Positions 51,163 through 63,700 of a stretch of DNA of 64,000 bases are shown in pieces. The position numbers and the translations under genes were made by a program. The notes beneath the pieces were generated by a model. That model was not told the DNA's origin. It saw only the letters and a program-made list of their open reading frames with translations, and ran no database searches. Origin of the DNA: Apostichopus japonicus (Eukaryota > Echinodermata > Holothuroidea > Aspidochirotida > Stichopodidae). The DNA lies in assembly GCF_037975245.1 (NCBI RefSeq), contig NC_092580.1, positions 21,686,501-21,750,500 of the forward strand, read 5' to 3'. Position 1 is the first letter of the stretch, and each line of letters starts with the position of its first letter.

Positions 51163-51213
51163 GGCTGAGGTTAGTTCCAAGGTGTTTCGACAACACAGCT
51201 ACTAACCTCAGCC
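51163..51213. repeat. Cruciform-like inverted repeat with inner stem
   Basis: GGCTGAGGTTAGT (51163-51175) pairs perfectly with ACTAACCTCAGCC (51201-51213). The 25-base loop contains a second stem GTGTT/AACAC. TGAAGTTCA, a near-palindrome, flanks both sides, which extends the symmetry. Confidence 0.85.
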
Positions 51214-51764
51214 TGAAGTTCACACTACTTTATCCACATGATATGAGAGGATCGGAACCTGTGCATGTGAAAGACGTGTTTTTGTTTTGTTGTAAGCATC
51301 TTTAAAATATTTTTCGTATCAGTTCTATCCACGAAATGCCTACAATTTTAAAAATAACCGAGAAGCAACTATGTATATCACGATCACTGAAATTAATACA
51401 AATGTCTGTGATCGCGATATGTTTACTGCATTGGTACTAGTTTTGCGACACATTGAAATGATAATACTCAAGTAGGCCTAGCTAGGCTAAGCCTAACTAG
51501 CTGAAGCACTTGTATTAGGCTACACAGTTAACATTATTGTCGTCGTACAACATCAGAACCTTGACACTAACTGTGTTTTAGGTTAGGCCTCTTCGAAATT
51601 AAACATTTTAATGTTGTCTTTTCAATAACATGCTTCACAACAGTAACTTTTCTACTAGCCTAGTCCTCGCTCTGATCTGTTGGATATTATATGAACCCTC
51701 TGCATCCAGTGAGCCGTGACTAAAAGGCCTTGGCCTAGGCCCTGGATTTTTTTCTCCTTATAAT

Positions 51765-52091
51765 GTGCAAAAAATTTTCACACTTTGCATTCATGATAAG
51801 TTTACATTTACTAACCATATTTCAAAGGTCTTGGCTAACTCACATTATATTGTTTTGGCATTAACCTGCCTTGCCTCCCATTTTCCCATTGAAACATGTA
51901 AGAAGGTATTTAATGCATCCATCCTACCGCATCTTATCAATGCTATCCCAGTTTGGTATCACTTTACAGTAATGTTACTAGAGAGAAATAGGTTGCGTCC
52001 CAGGGACGCAAGCCCCCCAAAAAGTTTGCACACTTTGAAAGAAAAGCTTGCATCCCGATCGAACACCAATTGCATTTATTGTATGACCTAG
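51765..52091 (+). pseudogene. Degenerate LINE fragment, end of RT domain
   Basis: The frame reads FTFTNHISKVLANSHYIVLA, then LTCLASHFPIETCKKVFNAS and ILPHLINAIPVWYHF. This pattern (NHIS.V......L..L....P.E....VF...I.P.L.YA.PVW) is the region just after the RT core in CR1/L2/Jockey-like elements. It then jumps to KSLHTLKEKLASRSN, suggesting an internal deletion. No YADD block lies upstream. It is a different element from the RT at 52758-53822 and in the opposite orientation. Confidence 0.55.
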
Positions 52092-52736
52092 TTTTACTAG
52101 TGTAGTTGTAAAGATGCAATCGTATCACTGCCTATTCTTTGTGAATGTTAAACACAATATATAGGGCAGATGCCCCAGTGCCTTAGCTTCGCTGCTTGAT
52201 CTTGGCTTCATCGATCTAATCAAACCATATGTGCAAGCTCCCAAGAAACTAACGAAGGAAACACAGTCATCTTCTGCTGATTATCCATGGACTTCATACT
52301 GGTGGACAAATGTGGCCGAAGCTAGCTTTGAAATAATTACGTATTTACAATTTTATGTTACTGTACTTTTAAACCTTTGGACAGATAATTAAAGACTCAT
52401 CAAAGGATGTCATCTACCGATAGTAAGCAGTATTGGCTCCTGATGCATTGATGAAACATCACTGACACATTCAGGATGATCAGGTGGACATGCCTTACTC
52501 GGAGGGGTAAGTAAGACTTTATTTTCCAACAATATTCTAATATTTTAAAATATGAGAAAGTGGGGCCGGGGGGGGGGGGGCTGTGAATTGAGGGATAGTG
52601 CAATAATTATACTTCTTGATCACTAAATAAGAAACCTTTTTGTATCGTTCCAAGTAGGTTTATGATTGTGTTTGCATGTGTAGGCCTTCTGTATGTACGT
52701 GTGAGTATATGTTAGTGTGAGTGTTTGTAAGCACAG

Positions 52737-53806
52737 CATCACAATAATGATAACATGTCACCTTGTGCCGTCGAGTCGTGTCCGACCCCTGGTGATGACC
52801 ATGACTTTAATCCTCCAATCCTTCCGGCTCCTGGTTGCCCCTCGAAGTCTATCCAGAGTCAACCCAGTCGCCTGCTTGACACCATCCATCCATCGTGCTC
52901 GTAGCCTGCCCCTCTTTCGTGAACCATCACCCATTCCCACCATTAATGATTTTTCCAGGGAGTCGTCCGCCCGCATGATATGACCGAAAAACTTTAGTTG
53001 TTGCCTCAGGATCTGTGCTTCCAGTGGAAGTGAGAGTTTTATTTGTTCCAAAATCGAGATGTTTGTTCTGTGTGCAGTCCAAGGGACTCTCAATAGCCTG
53101 CGCCAGCACCATAATTCAAAACTGTCTATTCTTTCCCTCATTCCCTTCGTTATTGTCCAAGATTCACTCCCATAGAGCACAACTGGGAAAACTAGTACTT
53201 TCATCAGTTGACTCTTCGTTAATAATGAGATTGCTTTGTCCTTCCAGATCTTGTTTAACCCCGTCACAGCAGATCTCCCAAGAGCTAACCGTCTCACAAT
53301 CTCCCCCTTACAGGTACCATTGTCATCAATTCTAGAACCGAGAAAGTTAAAGTCGTGTACTATTTCAACTTTGTTTCCACCCAAAATAATTTTGTCCAGC
53401 TCCTCTGTGCACATAACCTTGGTCTTCTTTAGGTTCAGGTGTAGACCAGCCTGAGTGCTATGTGTCTGCACACGTTCCATTAGATTAAGGAGGTCTTCTT
53501 TGCTTTCTGCGAGCAGTGTGGTGTCATCAGCATATCTGAGGTTGTTGACTCTTCTGCCACCTATCTTCACCCCTAGCTCTACATTGTCTAGTTTGGCTTG
53601 TCTCATTATGTACTCGCTATAAAGGTTGAAAAGGTAAGGTGAAAGGATACACCCCTGTCGAACTCCCTTGCCAATGTTGAAATTTTCTGTATCCCCATAT
53701 TCGGTTCGAACTTTCGCTTCCTGTTCATTATATAATGATTTGATCACATGCACTAGGTGCATGTACAGTACACCAATTATGAAGGATGTCCCATACTGAA
53801 TTTTGG
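52737..53806 (-). mobile_element. 5'-truncated LINE insertion, candidate 8-bp target duplication
   Basis: The RT frame ends only about 20 bases before a simple 3' end. AAGCACAG occurs at 52729-52736 and again at 53807-53814, which would bracket the insertion as a target-site duplication. This is inference; the clade (RTE-like) is a guess from the RT C-terminus. Confidence 0.5.
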
Positions 53807-53822
53807 AAGCACAGTGGGTCAA
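52758..53822 (-). CDS. Non-LTR retrotransposon reverse transcriptase, 5'-truncated
   Basis: This 354-codon frame has no internal stop. It has the RT motifs GKGVRQGCILSPYLFNLYSE and YADDTTLLAES (the YADD active site), then LKKTKVM and FLGSRID. The C-terminal part has SFELWCWRRLLRVPW, FFGHIMRADDSLEKSLM and RGRLRARWMDGVKQATGL. That C-terminal module is typical of RTE/BovB-like elements, so this clade is my best guess. The endonuclease and the first RT blocks are missing; the first 25 or so codons before VIKSLYNEQEAKVR look degraded. It is a dead-on-arrival copy but young, given the intact frame. Confidence 0.85.
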   Translation of the reverse strand: MTHCASKIQYGTSFIIGVLYMHLVHVIKSLYNEQEAKVRTEYGDTENFNIGKGVRQGCILSPYLFNLYSEYIMRQAKLDNVELGVKIGGRRVNNLRYADDTTLLAESKEDLLNLMERVQTHSTQAGLHLNLKKTKVMCTEELDKIILGGNKVEIVHDFNFLGSRIDDNGTCKGEIVRRLALGRSAVTGLNKIWKDKAISLLTKSQLMKVLVFPVVLYGSESWTITKGMRERIDSFELWCWRRLLRVPWTAHRTNISILEQIKLSLPLEAQILRQQLKFFGHIMRADDSLEKSLMVGMGDGSRKRGRLRARWMDGVKQATGLTLDRLRGATRSRKDWRIKVMVITRGRTRLDGTR

Positions 53823-54638
53823 AAGTCAGTATGTCAAGCAACAGAAGGAGGTCTTATACTACTGTAAGGTTAGCAATCCCCTACTATTTAAAGATATCCC
53901 TGGTGACAGACCCATTCCATTGTGAGTGTTAAGATGTCATTCACTTTCCAAAATATTTGAAGTTGGTGACGACATTGTTCTCAATCCGCCTTTTACGTAT
54001 TGAGGTCAAGACCTCTCCTGGTGCATGCATCCAGTTAATGTTTTGCTACATTTTCAAATGTTTTGATGGAACACCAATGCTTTTGTTTGAAGTTTTCATT
54101 CCCATATTTTGGAAGAAAAGGACATGTGATTGTTTGCTACACAATAGTACATAAGAAAATTGTAGTTTTCTTCTGCAATTGTATTTGTTATGAAATATCC
54201 ATATTTAAAAATGAAATTATAGTTAAATATTAAAACAAAAACTAGAAAATCAATGCAACACATATTTGCTAAGCTTAAACATGGTGAAATTAGTGACACA
54301 TAATCAGTCATGTTTGCATGCCTGGTAACACATGGTAGTAAAAACAAAAAAAGTGCAACAAACTGCATGGCTGGCGTAAACTGTTTATTAGTCGTTGCTT
54401 GAAATACTTGAGTTGACCATGTTAGTTCTTCTTACTCTACTGGGTATTTACCAAATTGTTTATACCACCTGGTTCAAATTAACAGCTATCATACTTGAGA
54501 GAGTGGAGTGAAAAATGCGCTACAATGCATAGTCAGTTACTCAATGTAAAGTTTTAATAATGCGATATGCCCATGTGCTATTTCATACCTATACTTAAGC
54601 TATCAACACAGTACAGGATTAAAATATTCAGTTTGGGT

Positions 54639-55414
54639 CAGGCTTGGGATAATCGTAATCAGTAATCGTAATCGATGACAATCGATTACATTTTTTGAAG
54701 TAATCGTAACCATAATCGATTACTTTGTGAAAATTACAAAGTAATCGTAATCGATTACAAGGGCAAAGTAATCGTAATCGTATTACATTTATGATTACAG
54801 TGAAATTTGAATGAGAAGGGCAAAATTAGTAGAAATGATTAAAACTAATTCTTACTATTGGCTTTTCGTGTGACCAAAGAAGTGTTCCTGCTTCTAGAAT
54901 TCTCTAGCACAATAAACTTATACTAAGAAGTACTGGGGATTTGATCGCCATGTTCAAGGATTTTTTATCAAATGAATTATTCTGTTCAATGCTGCCTCTC
55001 AGCGTTCACAATCCTTTTGCATACACAACTGGTTGTCTGTTTAATTGTCTGTTTAAATTGTATTTTTTACTGGACTTATGGGTTACACATCTTAAACGTG
55101 TTAAGGCATAAATGTGTAATGCCTGGTAGGAATTGTAGATATACTTCCACAATTTTGTCCGTATATACTGTAAATGCCCTTCCTTTGCCCTATTTTATTG
55201 CCCTATTTCCCGGCAGAGAGTTATATTAAACAGATATGCAGAGGATTGTGCAAGTAACCACAATGTAATCATGATTGTAATCACGATTACATTACAATGT
55301 ATATAATCGTAATCGATTACTTCAACTTTAGGCTGTAATCGTAATCGTAATCATACATTCTCAAGTAATCATAATCGTAATCGATTACATTCAGATGTAA
55401 TCGCCCCAAGCCTG
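54639..55414. mobile_element. hAT-type MITE built from GTAATC words
   Basis: The element starts CAGGCTTGGG and ends CCCAAGCCTG. It is flanked by a perfect 8-bp duplication GTTTGGGT (54631-54638 and 55415-55422), the size hAT elements make. Both ends carry many inverted copies of GTAATC / AATCGATTAC, up to about 150 bp inward. No transposase frame is present, so it is non-autonomous. Terminal CAGG and subterminal repeats also fit hAT. Confidence 0.88.
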
Positions 55415-55422
55415 GTTTGGGT

Positions 55423-57653
55423 TACAGGTTAAGGTATCTTACATATTGGTTTGTCAACTTCATCAAATTTATGCAGATTCAACTGATTGTCTCATGTTGG
55501 TAGAGCATAGAAATAAAATATAATTTGAATTAACATGATTTATTTACTCCCAAATACATTGAAAAAGGAAAATTTGGGGAATGGGGGGGGGGGGCCTTCT
55601 CCCTATCTAGTTGAGTGCGCATTCAGTGCTGTAACAATTATTCTAACCAAGAAACGTGGTAGCCTGGATGTTGCTAACACATCACAGCGATTTACGTCTC
55701 AAATTTACCAAGCTATGTAAATCCTGATATTAAGGACCTTGTTCAAGAGCATCATGCTCAAGGGCCCCATTAATCATTGAACTGAACTGCTGTTATTCCA
55801 TATCCAATGATTAATGAGAACGATGAACAGTCTATTTTGTGTATTGTATAGTGAATTGTAACAGATATATAACATGAATATTGATTGAATCGTAATGTTC
55901 ACCGTTACAGTACGGGAAAGAAAGTGATTGAAAACATATATGATACGATTTTGTAGAAATATTTGGGTAAGAGGGAGTGAGGGAATGAGTTGGGTTAGAG
56001 GGTTGGGTTAGAGGGTTAGAGGGAAAGGGAATGGGTTAGAGGAAATGACCACACACTTTTTGCACCCAGGTGTGGAATCTAAGAGGCAAGGTTGAGAAGC
56101 ACAGGTTTTAGGGACTTTAAAGGGCCTTCGAAGTTACACAATAATTGCTAGATATACGGTAAGCTAAAAAAGTGCTATTACATTTTGCAAACTTAGCTCA
56201 AGCTTTTCAGCAGTATTTTGACAGTTTCACAGGGTATCTACCTGCATGTTAAATAATTTCAGTGTTGTGCACAATTCAGCATGGACATAATCTTCAGTTT
56301 ACATGTTATTTTGTTCATTAAGTACCGAACTTGTTCTGAAATGTTCTGTAATCAACAAATTGTTTAGAAAGAGCTAAACAGAGTTCTCCAAACCTCTTGA
56401 AATATTTAATGCAGTATTCAAATCTAAGCTGACATGAAAGAGTCATTTATAGCCTAAATATGATTAAATGCCTTCCATTAAAAACACAAACTAATGATCT
56501 TGAAGTGAATAATGGTCAACAGACTCAACGCATTAAAATGTGTTGTGCAATGTTACTATCGAATGCTATCATGTAGTGTCAAGGAGTCGCTAAAGCCAAT
56601 TGGTTTTCTGATTTGAAAGTTTTATTGCTGTTTTATTCTTTGTTTGTTTGAATCTTGAATCATCTTTACTTTTATCATCTTTATGATAACGAATTGTAGT
56701 CTTCAGAACCGATGGGATCTCTTTCTCATTTTCTGTCGATTCTCATAGAGAGATAATCAATAAGTTTATATCTGGAGAGGAAAAAAACTGTAGGTGATAT
56801 TATATTATACTGCTACAGTACCGTTGTTTTTTCAATCAAAACTTGTAACCAGAATAAATCTTGAAACAACAAAAGGCTTGTATTTCAATAGGAAAAATGG
56901 TTGCTATGACAACTGATACAAAGTTAGAAACTTTACAAAAGGATGCGATTGGAACTGGATTGTTCAACAAATTGATAGGTTGATTGGTAAAAAGTAAGGA
57001 AATGTGCACGTCTTTTACTTTCAATAGATGAAGGTAGAAAGAAAAAGCATTTTGATGTAAAGAACATGGAGAACCTTAATAGCAGGTTTTTTCGATAGTG
57101 CAATAGATTTATGCATAATCCATATTTTTCATTGTCACATCAAATATTGGCTTATAACAACTTCTAAAGCAGCTGTACTCTTTGAGTCTAAATATTGTGT
57201 TTGTAGTGGGCTACACGGTTTTGTGTAACTACCAAAATATGGTTTTAAAGTGTTTTTATAAAGTTGTCAAACAAAGCAGCTGTGATATATTGATGTTAAT
57301 GGCCCAAACTTTTGGCCAGTTTTACTATTTTGTTTTAGTTGTAGTAGTTGCGACGTTAAACCAGCTGTGGGTAAATTCAGTTCACAGCAAATTTTGAAAG
57401 AAAAGAAAGTCATAATATTTGTCCTTTTTTGTACGGTTACTACATCAGTTTTTATTTGTTTAATTGGTTTCATCGATATGTGCCCATCAGAGATTTCATT
57501 CAAATTTCACAAACCTGGAGACAATGTCTATTAGGATCCATTCGATTCTGTTACAACTCCTGTAGAGATGCAGTATTGCGCATTCCTTTCTAGTACGTCG
57601 TTCTACTTAGCACTTGATTTTACAGTCAAATCTTTGACTTGTGAACCCATCAA
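55423..57653. other. Intergenic, upstream of the ILEI/FAM3-like gene
   Basis: It holds a G12 run at 55583-55594 and the GGGTTA-rich patch. The promoter of the downstream gene should lie near its right end, but no TATA box or CpG cluster is evident. Confidence 0.4.
55979..56045 (+). repeat. GGGTTA-rich, telomere-like degenerate repeat
   Basis: GGGTTAGA and GGGTT units recur (TTGGGTTAGAGGGTT and similar). GGGTTA is a permutation of the animal telomere unit TTAGGG, here with GA insertions. It may be an old interstitial telomeric patch or a chance simple repeat. Confidence 0.5.
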
Positions 57654-57750
57654 ATGAATCATTTGGAATCATTTCATGTGGAAGAAGATATAAAGCAAAG
57701 TTTACCCATGGAGAAACAATTAATTCAATTTTGGAAGAGGTACCATCTCT
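57654..57750 (+). CDS. ILEI/FAM3-like gene, start exon
   Basis: The ATG at 57654 opens a 97-base coding stretch (MNHLESFHVEEDIKQ...FWKRYHL) ending in phase 1 at a GTAAGT donor. It was chosen because its phase fits the next exon and places basic residues directly before the membrane helix. There is no homology evidence for this exon itself. Confidence 0.5.
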
Positions 57751-60700
57751 GTAAGTTATATTTTCTGCTTCTTAGTATGAAGTGATATTGGTATGGGTAT
57801 AGGGTGGGGGTGGGGAGATTGGGCAAGCTGGGAATGGGGAGGGAGGGGAATTTCCCAGTGTTCATAAATCTTCTGAGTGCTGTTATCATTCTTGGTCATG
57901 TTTTGTTTACTATGAACATAGTCATATTATGAATGAGATATGGAATGGGAAGGGGGGGGGGGGGAGGATTGAAGGTAAGAGTAAGGTAGCAAAGCAATAT
58001 TTTATTTGGGTGGAAAAAAGATTGCATCTTGTGGAGTATGCATGTACACTTTTCAGGAAGTTCAAATAGAGCAATTTTTAATGATCTTATGGTAACAAAA
58101 TTAGCTTGAATTTTGATGCCTGTATTTGGATTGTAGAGAGAAGAAGGTTTATGTATGAAAATCCAGCAAAAAAACTATCAAAATTTAACAAAATAGTTGT
58201 TACAGTACTTAAAACATTGGTAGTTGTTGGTTTTGATTTACAGTACATCATTTATGATTTGTGATTTTTCTATTAATTTCAGTATCTTTTTGGGCTTTAA
58301 TTTCGTACGTTTCGGCCTGCATCCTGGTGCTCTTGTTGACACAACATAGTGAAGTGGAAGAGTTTGCTTTGATTGACGATGTTGAGGAATACCTGAGACG
58401 GGTCATCCAGAGAGGTTGGTAACTATACAAAAATATAAAAAAAGAAGAAGAAATATCCGTTTTTATTATTGAAAGTTAAGGTTTAGATGACTTTAGATGC
58501 GTATTATGTAAAAAATTAATCCCTCTGTATTATGATGCTTAAATGTCTACATAGTCCTGTTCCTTTGACAAATGGTCAGAGAATGATGGAACATCGACAG
58601 TGGTTTTCTTCCTGTAACTTTTGTCAAATTCTAAGCTTTGCAAAACATATTTTGGATTGTTTTTAAATGCACATCTCTAGGCAAAAATACAACGTTACTT
58701 CTGAATAGCAAGGAAACCATTGGAAGTAAAGAAGAATGACATTGGACTAAGGTGAATCATCACCTATCTAGAAGCTAGCATTTTCTAGCATTTTTATCTC
58801 AATACATTACATGTATAGAGATATTGTAACAGTAAGTGGGACTCTCTCTTCTCTTAAAAATTTTTCAGCGTCTTCAAACAAAGTTCTTTTTCTCTGGAAT
58901 TTCCAGAGCAAGAATATATCATATAGACCAACAAAAGTTACTATTTTTTATTCCAGAATTGTATCTCATTCTGTGACTTTTTCACCGATTTATGTCCAAA
59001 TCGGGCCAATTCGGGCCGAAAACACACTTTGGCAGACCTGTTTTGCACACGCTCCAAAACTTATGTTTTATGAAAGAGAATAGAATAGAATTGTCTTTCA
59101 ACAGTGGTATCGTCTAAAGTAGGGTCCTATGTATTATATATTTTATTAACATTTTAAACTTTCATTTGTTGTTTACAGGTAGGTATTAATAAGAATTTTA
59201 CTAGCTATATATGACATTTTATGGCTTTTATTTGCTTTATTTGATGTTTAAATGATTTTTCTTTCTTAAAACAACACTGAGCTGTCGCCCCTACTTTTAG
59301 TAAAAAGGTCCGTTTTTGATGGTTAAGCCCCGCCCCCAAGTCTGTTTTGTAGCAGATTGGCTATGACTCATGACAGCTACATGTTATATACGAAAATGGC
59401 TACCCTCGCGACAAATTTTCTTTACTGTAGTTAGGTACGCGAGGTGTGTATTGCATGCTAATTACATATACACAGCCTGTACTGCTGAATTCTACGTAGT
59501 GCATTTAATTTATATTAATTAGGCCTTCGTTTTTGTAGCATCCATTTAAGGATAGTACTGGTGTTCAGGTAGCTTTTCAGAGCAAGGGCCATGATAAGTT
59601 TGTTTGATTGCCCTTCATGTATTTTGTATAATTACGTATACACATTCTTGTATTTCTGAAGGCTACTTACTGTAGGCCTAGTGCATTTAAAATATATATA
59701 TATAGGCTATAGGCCTAGGCCTATTAGGCTTTCAGTGATAGCCACATTAGCATTGTACTGATGTTCAGACAGCTTTTCCTAGGAAGGACCAGGGTAAGTT
59801 TGTTTGATGGGTACGTATAAAACAGGAGCCAGCCATAGCATCACAACTTTTATAAGACTATAAAAATTGTATAAGGTTATGTTTTATTTATAAGGATATA
59901 AGATGTATAAGGTTATAAGAAGTATGTTTAGCTTTCTTTTGAACCTGTAATGTTTGACATCAATTGTACAAAGAATTAAAATAAAATAACAAAATGGAGA
60001 GGAACTGAGGTGGCTATTGGGGGGGGGGGGGGAGGAGGCCACCCATCACTTGCATATAAAAACTTGTAATCTTCTTTTACATTATTTTTTCCAAGTCATA
60101 AATCCATGAAATCTTCATGTCAGAAAAATTGAGATGGAAAAACGTGGGTTGTTTTGATATCTAGAAGTGGACACAGTTTTGATGGTAGTCACCACTACAG
60201 TAACATACAGTAGGTCAATAGGCCTAGCTCTCAAGGCAGGCATCAAGAATATGGTCGAGTTGTTCGCCTCTTCTAATTTGGCCGTTGTGATTGACGTCAA
60301 ACTATATGACCAAAAAGTCCAACAGAGACTGACCCAAGATGAAGGATACCACATAAAAACAAGTTCTTAAATATTCTATGACATTACTAAACCTTGCAAC
60401 GTCGTTCTTTCGACTCACAGGCAATGAGCGCTAAAGGCAAGACTAGCAGGATAAAGTGTAACCTGCAGAGACTATTAGTGGCAAAAATGCAAGTTATATA
60501 TTTGTTGTACCATGATTGATATTGATAATTGTAGAGACAGAACAAAGATTTGAAATTAGGAATCAAAATTAAAACTTCCAGTATTGAGATACTGCATCAT
60601 TGATGCTCTTGTTGGGGCTTGTTGCAGCCAGCAGAAAAATGATTTAATGTCCTCCTCCCTTCCCCCACCCCCTAAAAATTAACACAGAGTAGTCTACATT

Positions 60701-63700
60701 TACAGTTTGATCATCTTGTTACTGTACATGTTGTTAAGATGCAGAAGAAAGTTTGTGCAGATGTACTGTAAGCACAGCGCTATAAATGCTGTTTATTGTA
60801 GCAGGCCATTTAGAGATCGGAATGAATATTCGACCGTTTTATTCATCTTCTCTCTCTCTCTCTGTCTCTCAGGAGAGATGTTTCATTGCGGAATGCCGGT
60901 GAGATGTCAAGCAGGGCAATTCTCCTTTTCTCTTTCATCGGGGGAAAGACAGGACATAAAACCGACAATGTGTTACAATGGTTCCTATCAGTAAGGATGG
61001 ATTACATTTATTATTTCAGTTTTCAATAATTCAGGATAATGAACTATTAATGCAGCTATTGTATGCTGAAGCACTGTGTGAATGGAACTGAACCATGGTT
61101 ATATCTTTATTTTTTTATAATTTTTAGTTTCTCATATTCACGCTTAAATGCAAATTTACACTATTATCTTTTTATTTTGCTCTTTCTCTAATACTCTTAC
61201 TGAGATTTTTTTTTTTCTTCTCCGTATAACCATGGCATCGACAGCTTTATAGTGGCAGACAATATTGATTGTACAGATTCTCGAAAATCAATATTACCAG
61301 TGGCACATGTTAGATCTCTGACAGAACAGTTAATGATCTGTCCAATGTGACTTCACAATGCGTAGGCAGAGCTGAAGTTCCCACAGACAGAGTAGCAGAA
61401 AGAAAAATAATACAATGTTGTTGTTTTATAAATGAATGAATTGTCAGAACCACAAATTTATATCACTAAAAGCCCCCCTCCCCCACCCCCCAAAAAAAGA
61501 AAAGAAAAAGTCACCGCTTCAGAGATACCTCATTCACAAAATTGCCAAAGTAGTTAATCAGAATGCATCAGAAAATTTTAGTTTTTGAAAACAGAGAAAA
61601 TATAATAAATATAATATTGTTCTACCCAAAACTGCAATTTTCTTAAAAAATTCTTAATAATCAATGCAGATTAACCCATATCTCTAAATGTCCATAACAG
61701 TACTTTTCTCTAGAAATCTGGTTCAGGGTGTGTTTATGTTACCGACATCAACAATATATTAATTTCCTTCTCAAAGGCTTCTTCCAAGAAACATGTTCTG
61801 CAAAAATTTAATTTTCAATATTTTTCTACCTTATTTGAGTACACAGGGAAGAAGTTTGCCCTGTGAGACAATCAAATGTCAAAGTTCTCGTTCCTAAAAA
61901 TTGATGTTTATTTTATTTTTCACTTCTCCAGAGTGTTCCTCTCTCGAGAAATGGGAAGAGGGTTGAACTTGCTCCTCATAGACGGTGAGATGGTTTCTTC
62001 CAGTTCAAACTATGGAAACTTACAAAAAAAACTGATCAACACAGTCTGTGTTAGTGGTTCAAAATATGATGAAGTACATATTCTAGTGTCTGGACAACAA
62101 CATGACAAAAAGGGTGTATTTTGTCTTTACCAATTACCGAGGTCATCACCTGTGACCATGTTTTCGTACAATTCTTTCAGAAATTGCTACATGCATTGTC
62201 CATCCGTTATGAGGAACAGTACGCCCTTTTATATACAAACTCCTGAGTGTTTCATGCTACAGTGAAATTCATTCTTACAGTTGATTTTTTAACATTGGGT
62301 AAAACACAAAATTACTCTGGAATTATAGGAAGCAAGTCTGTGGTTTACCTGTGATATCTGTCAAGGTTGACAATGACCATCAGTCACTTTGTCTCAATGA
62401 TTGCAAAGAGGACAGGACTATTTAATCAACCCGTCAATTTGTTATGAAATATATTTCCCAATTTTTTGTTAATATCGGAATGATTGTGTATTTAATCTGT
62501 TCTTTATACTGTCTCGTGATGGAATCATGGAGCAATATGTTCATGCCAAAACTGATTAATTTTAAACCGTTTTATTTCTTCACAAAATAGATAAGTTGAA
62601 GATTCCACGACATGAACGTTTATTTGATCTCTACGGTGAAGGTTAGTTTGATTTATGTTTTGTTTGTTCTATGCTGTTTAATCATTTGATTTTTTTTTTT
62701 TCCTGTTCGATATTTTGATATTCAGCTGCCCTTTATATCAACATGTCTGCTCAAAAAAAAGAAGTGTTTACTCAGTTCACTATAGCTACCATTTGAACGT
62801 AATTTGCGATGATGTGAGATCATGTTAGAAAAAGCTGTACACTATGTTTATTTGAGTACTTCTTAAATATTTTATGTGCTACTGTCATTGTAATATGCAT
62901 TGTTTCCTAACTTTGTTCCCTTGTCAAATATTGACAAGTCAGATCTTGATTTTAGTTGATAACTTGAGTTTGCAAGTGGACTGGCATTCAAATGAGCAAT
63001 CAAGGGTTTTTAAAAGGCACTGCTAAAGGCCATTTAAATTTGACATCATTTTAAATGTGATGTAATTTATGTTAATCTTACTTACTCATGCTAACTCTCA
63101 CACCTAATACAGGGCAAAAATTTCAATGGTCCATCAGGTGGATTGATGCAACCAACTTTCTGTTTGGATGACCAATATCAGCTTCTGAGGTCGTCCCGAC
63201 GGACGTCTATAATTGTTTACATGAAATTCATATTACGTCGTAACTAAGTACCCTAAATAGGTCAAATGATAAATTGGTATCAGCGGCCACTACTTTCGGA
63301 GATAGTGAAACAGAACACAAATAGTGGTAGGCCTATGTATATATTATGAGTTTTACTGGCCCAAAAGCTGGTGTTCTATTCACCAATCAAACACCTCTCT
63401 GACAGTGTCCATATTGGTCATTCTTTGTTACTTTTTTAACATTTCCTTGGACAATTGTGTTCGGACAACCAAAAACTAAGACCTGGATGTCGGAGAAACA
63501 ACCAGACAATCCAAAACCCTTAAAGAGTGTGAAGACTCACGCACAAAGAAACATCTCATGCCGGTAATCTGACCTAGTTTCGAATGAGGTGTAACAGAAG
63601 TGTTAGACACCACCATCGATCCCAGAAAAATACACACACAGCTTGCTACCGTCGGTAATTAGACACTAGTGTACAGTCAATACATACAGCTACGGTAAAT

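Noticed and set aside
60115-60370. Overlapping frames on both strands between FAM3-like exons
   Set aside because: Phases of the flanking exons already match directly, and the frames have no ILEI similarity. Treated as intron.
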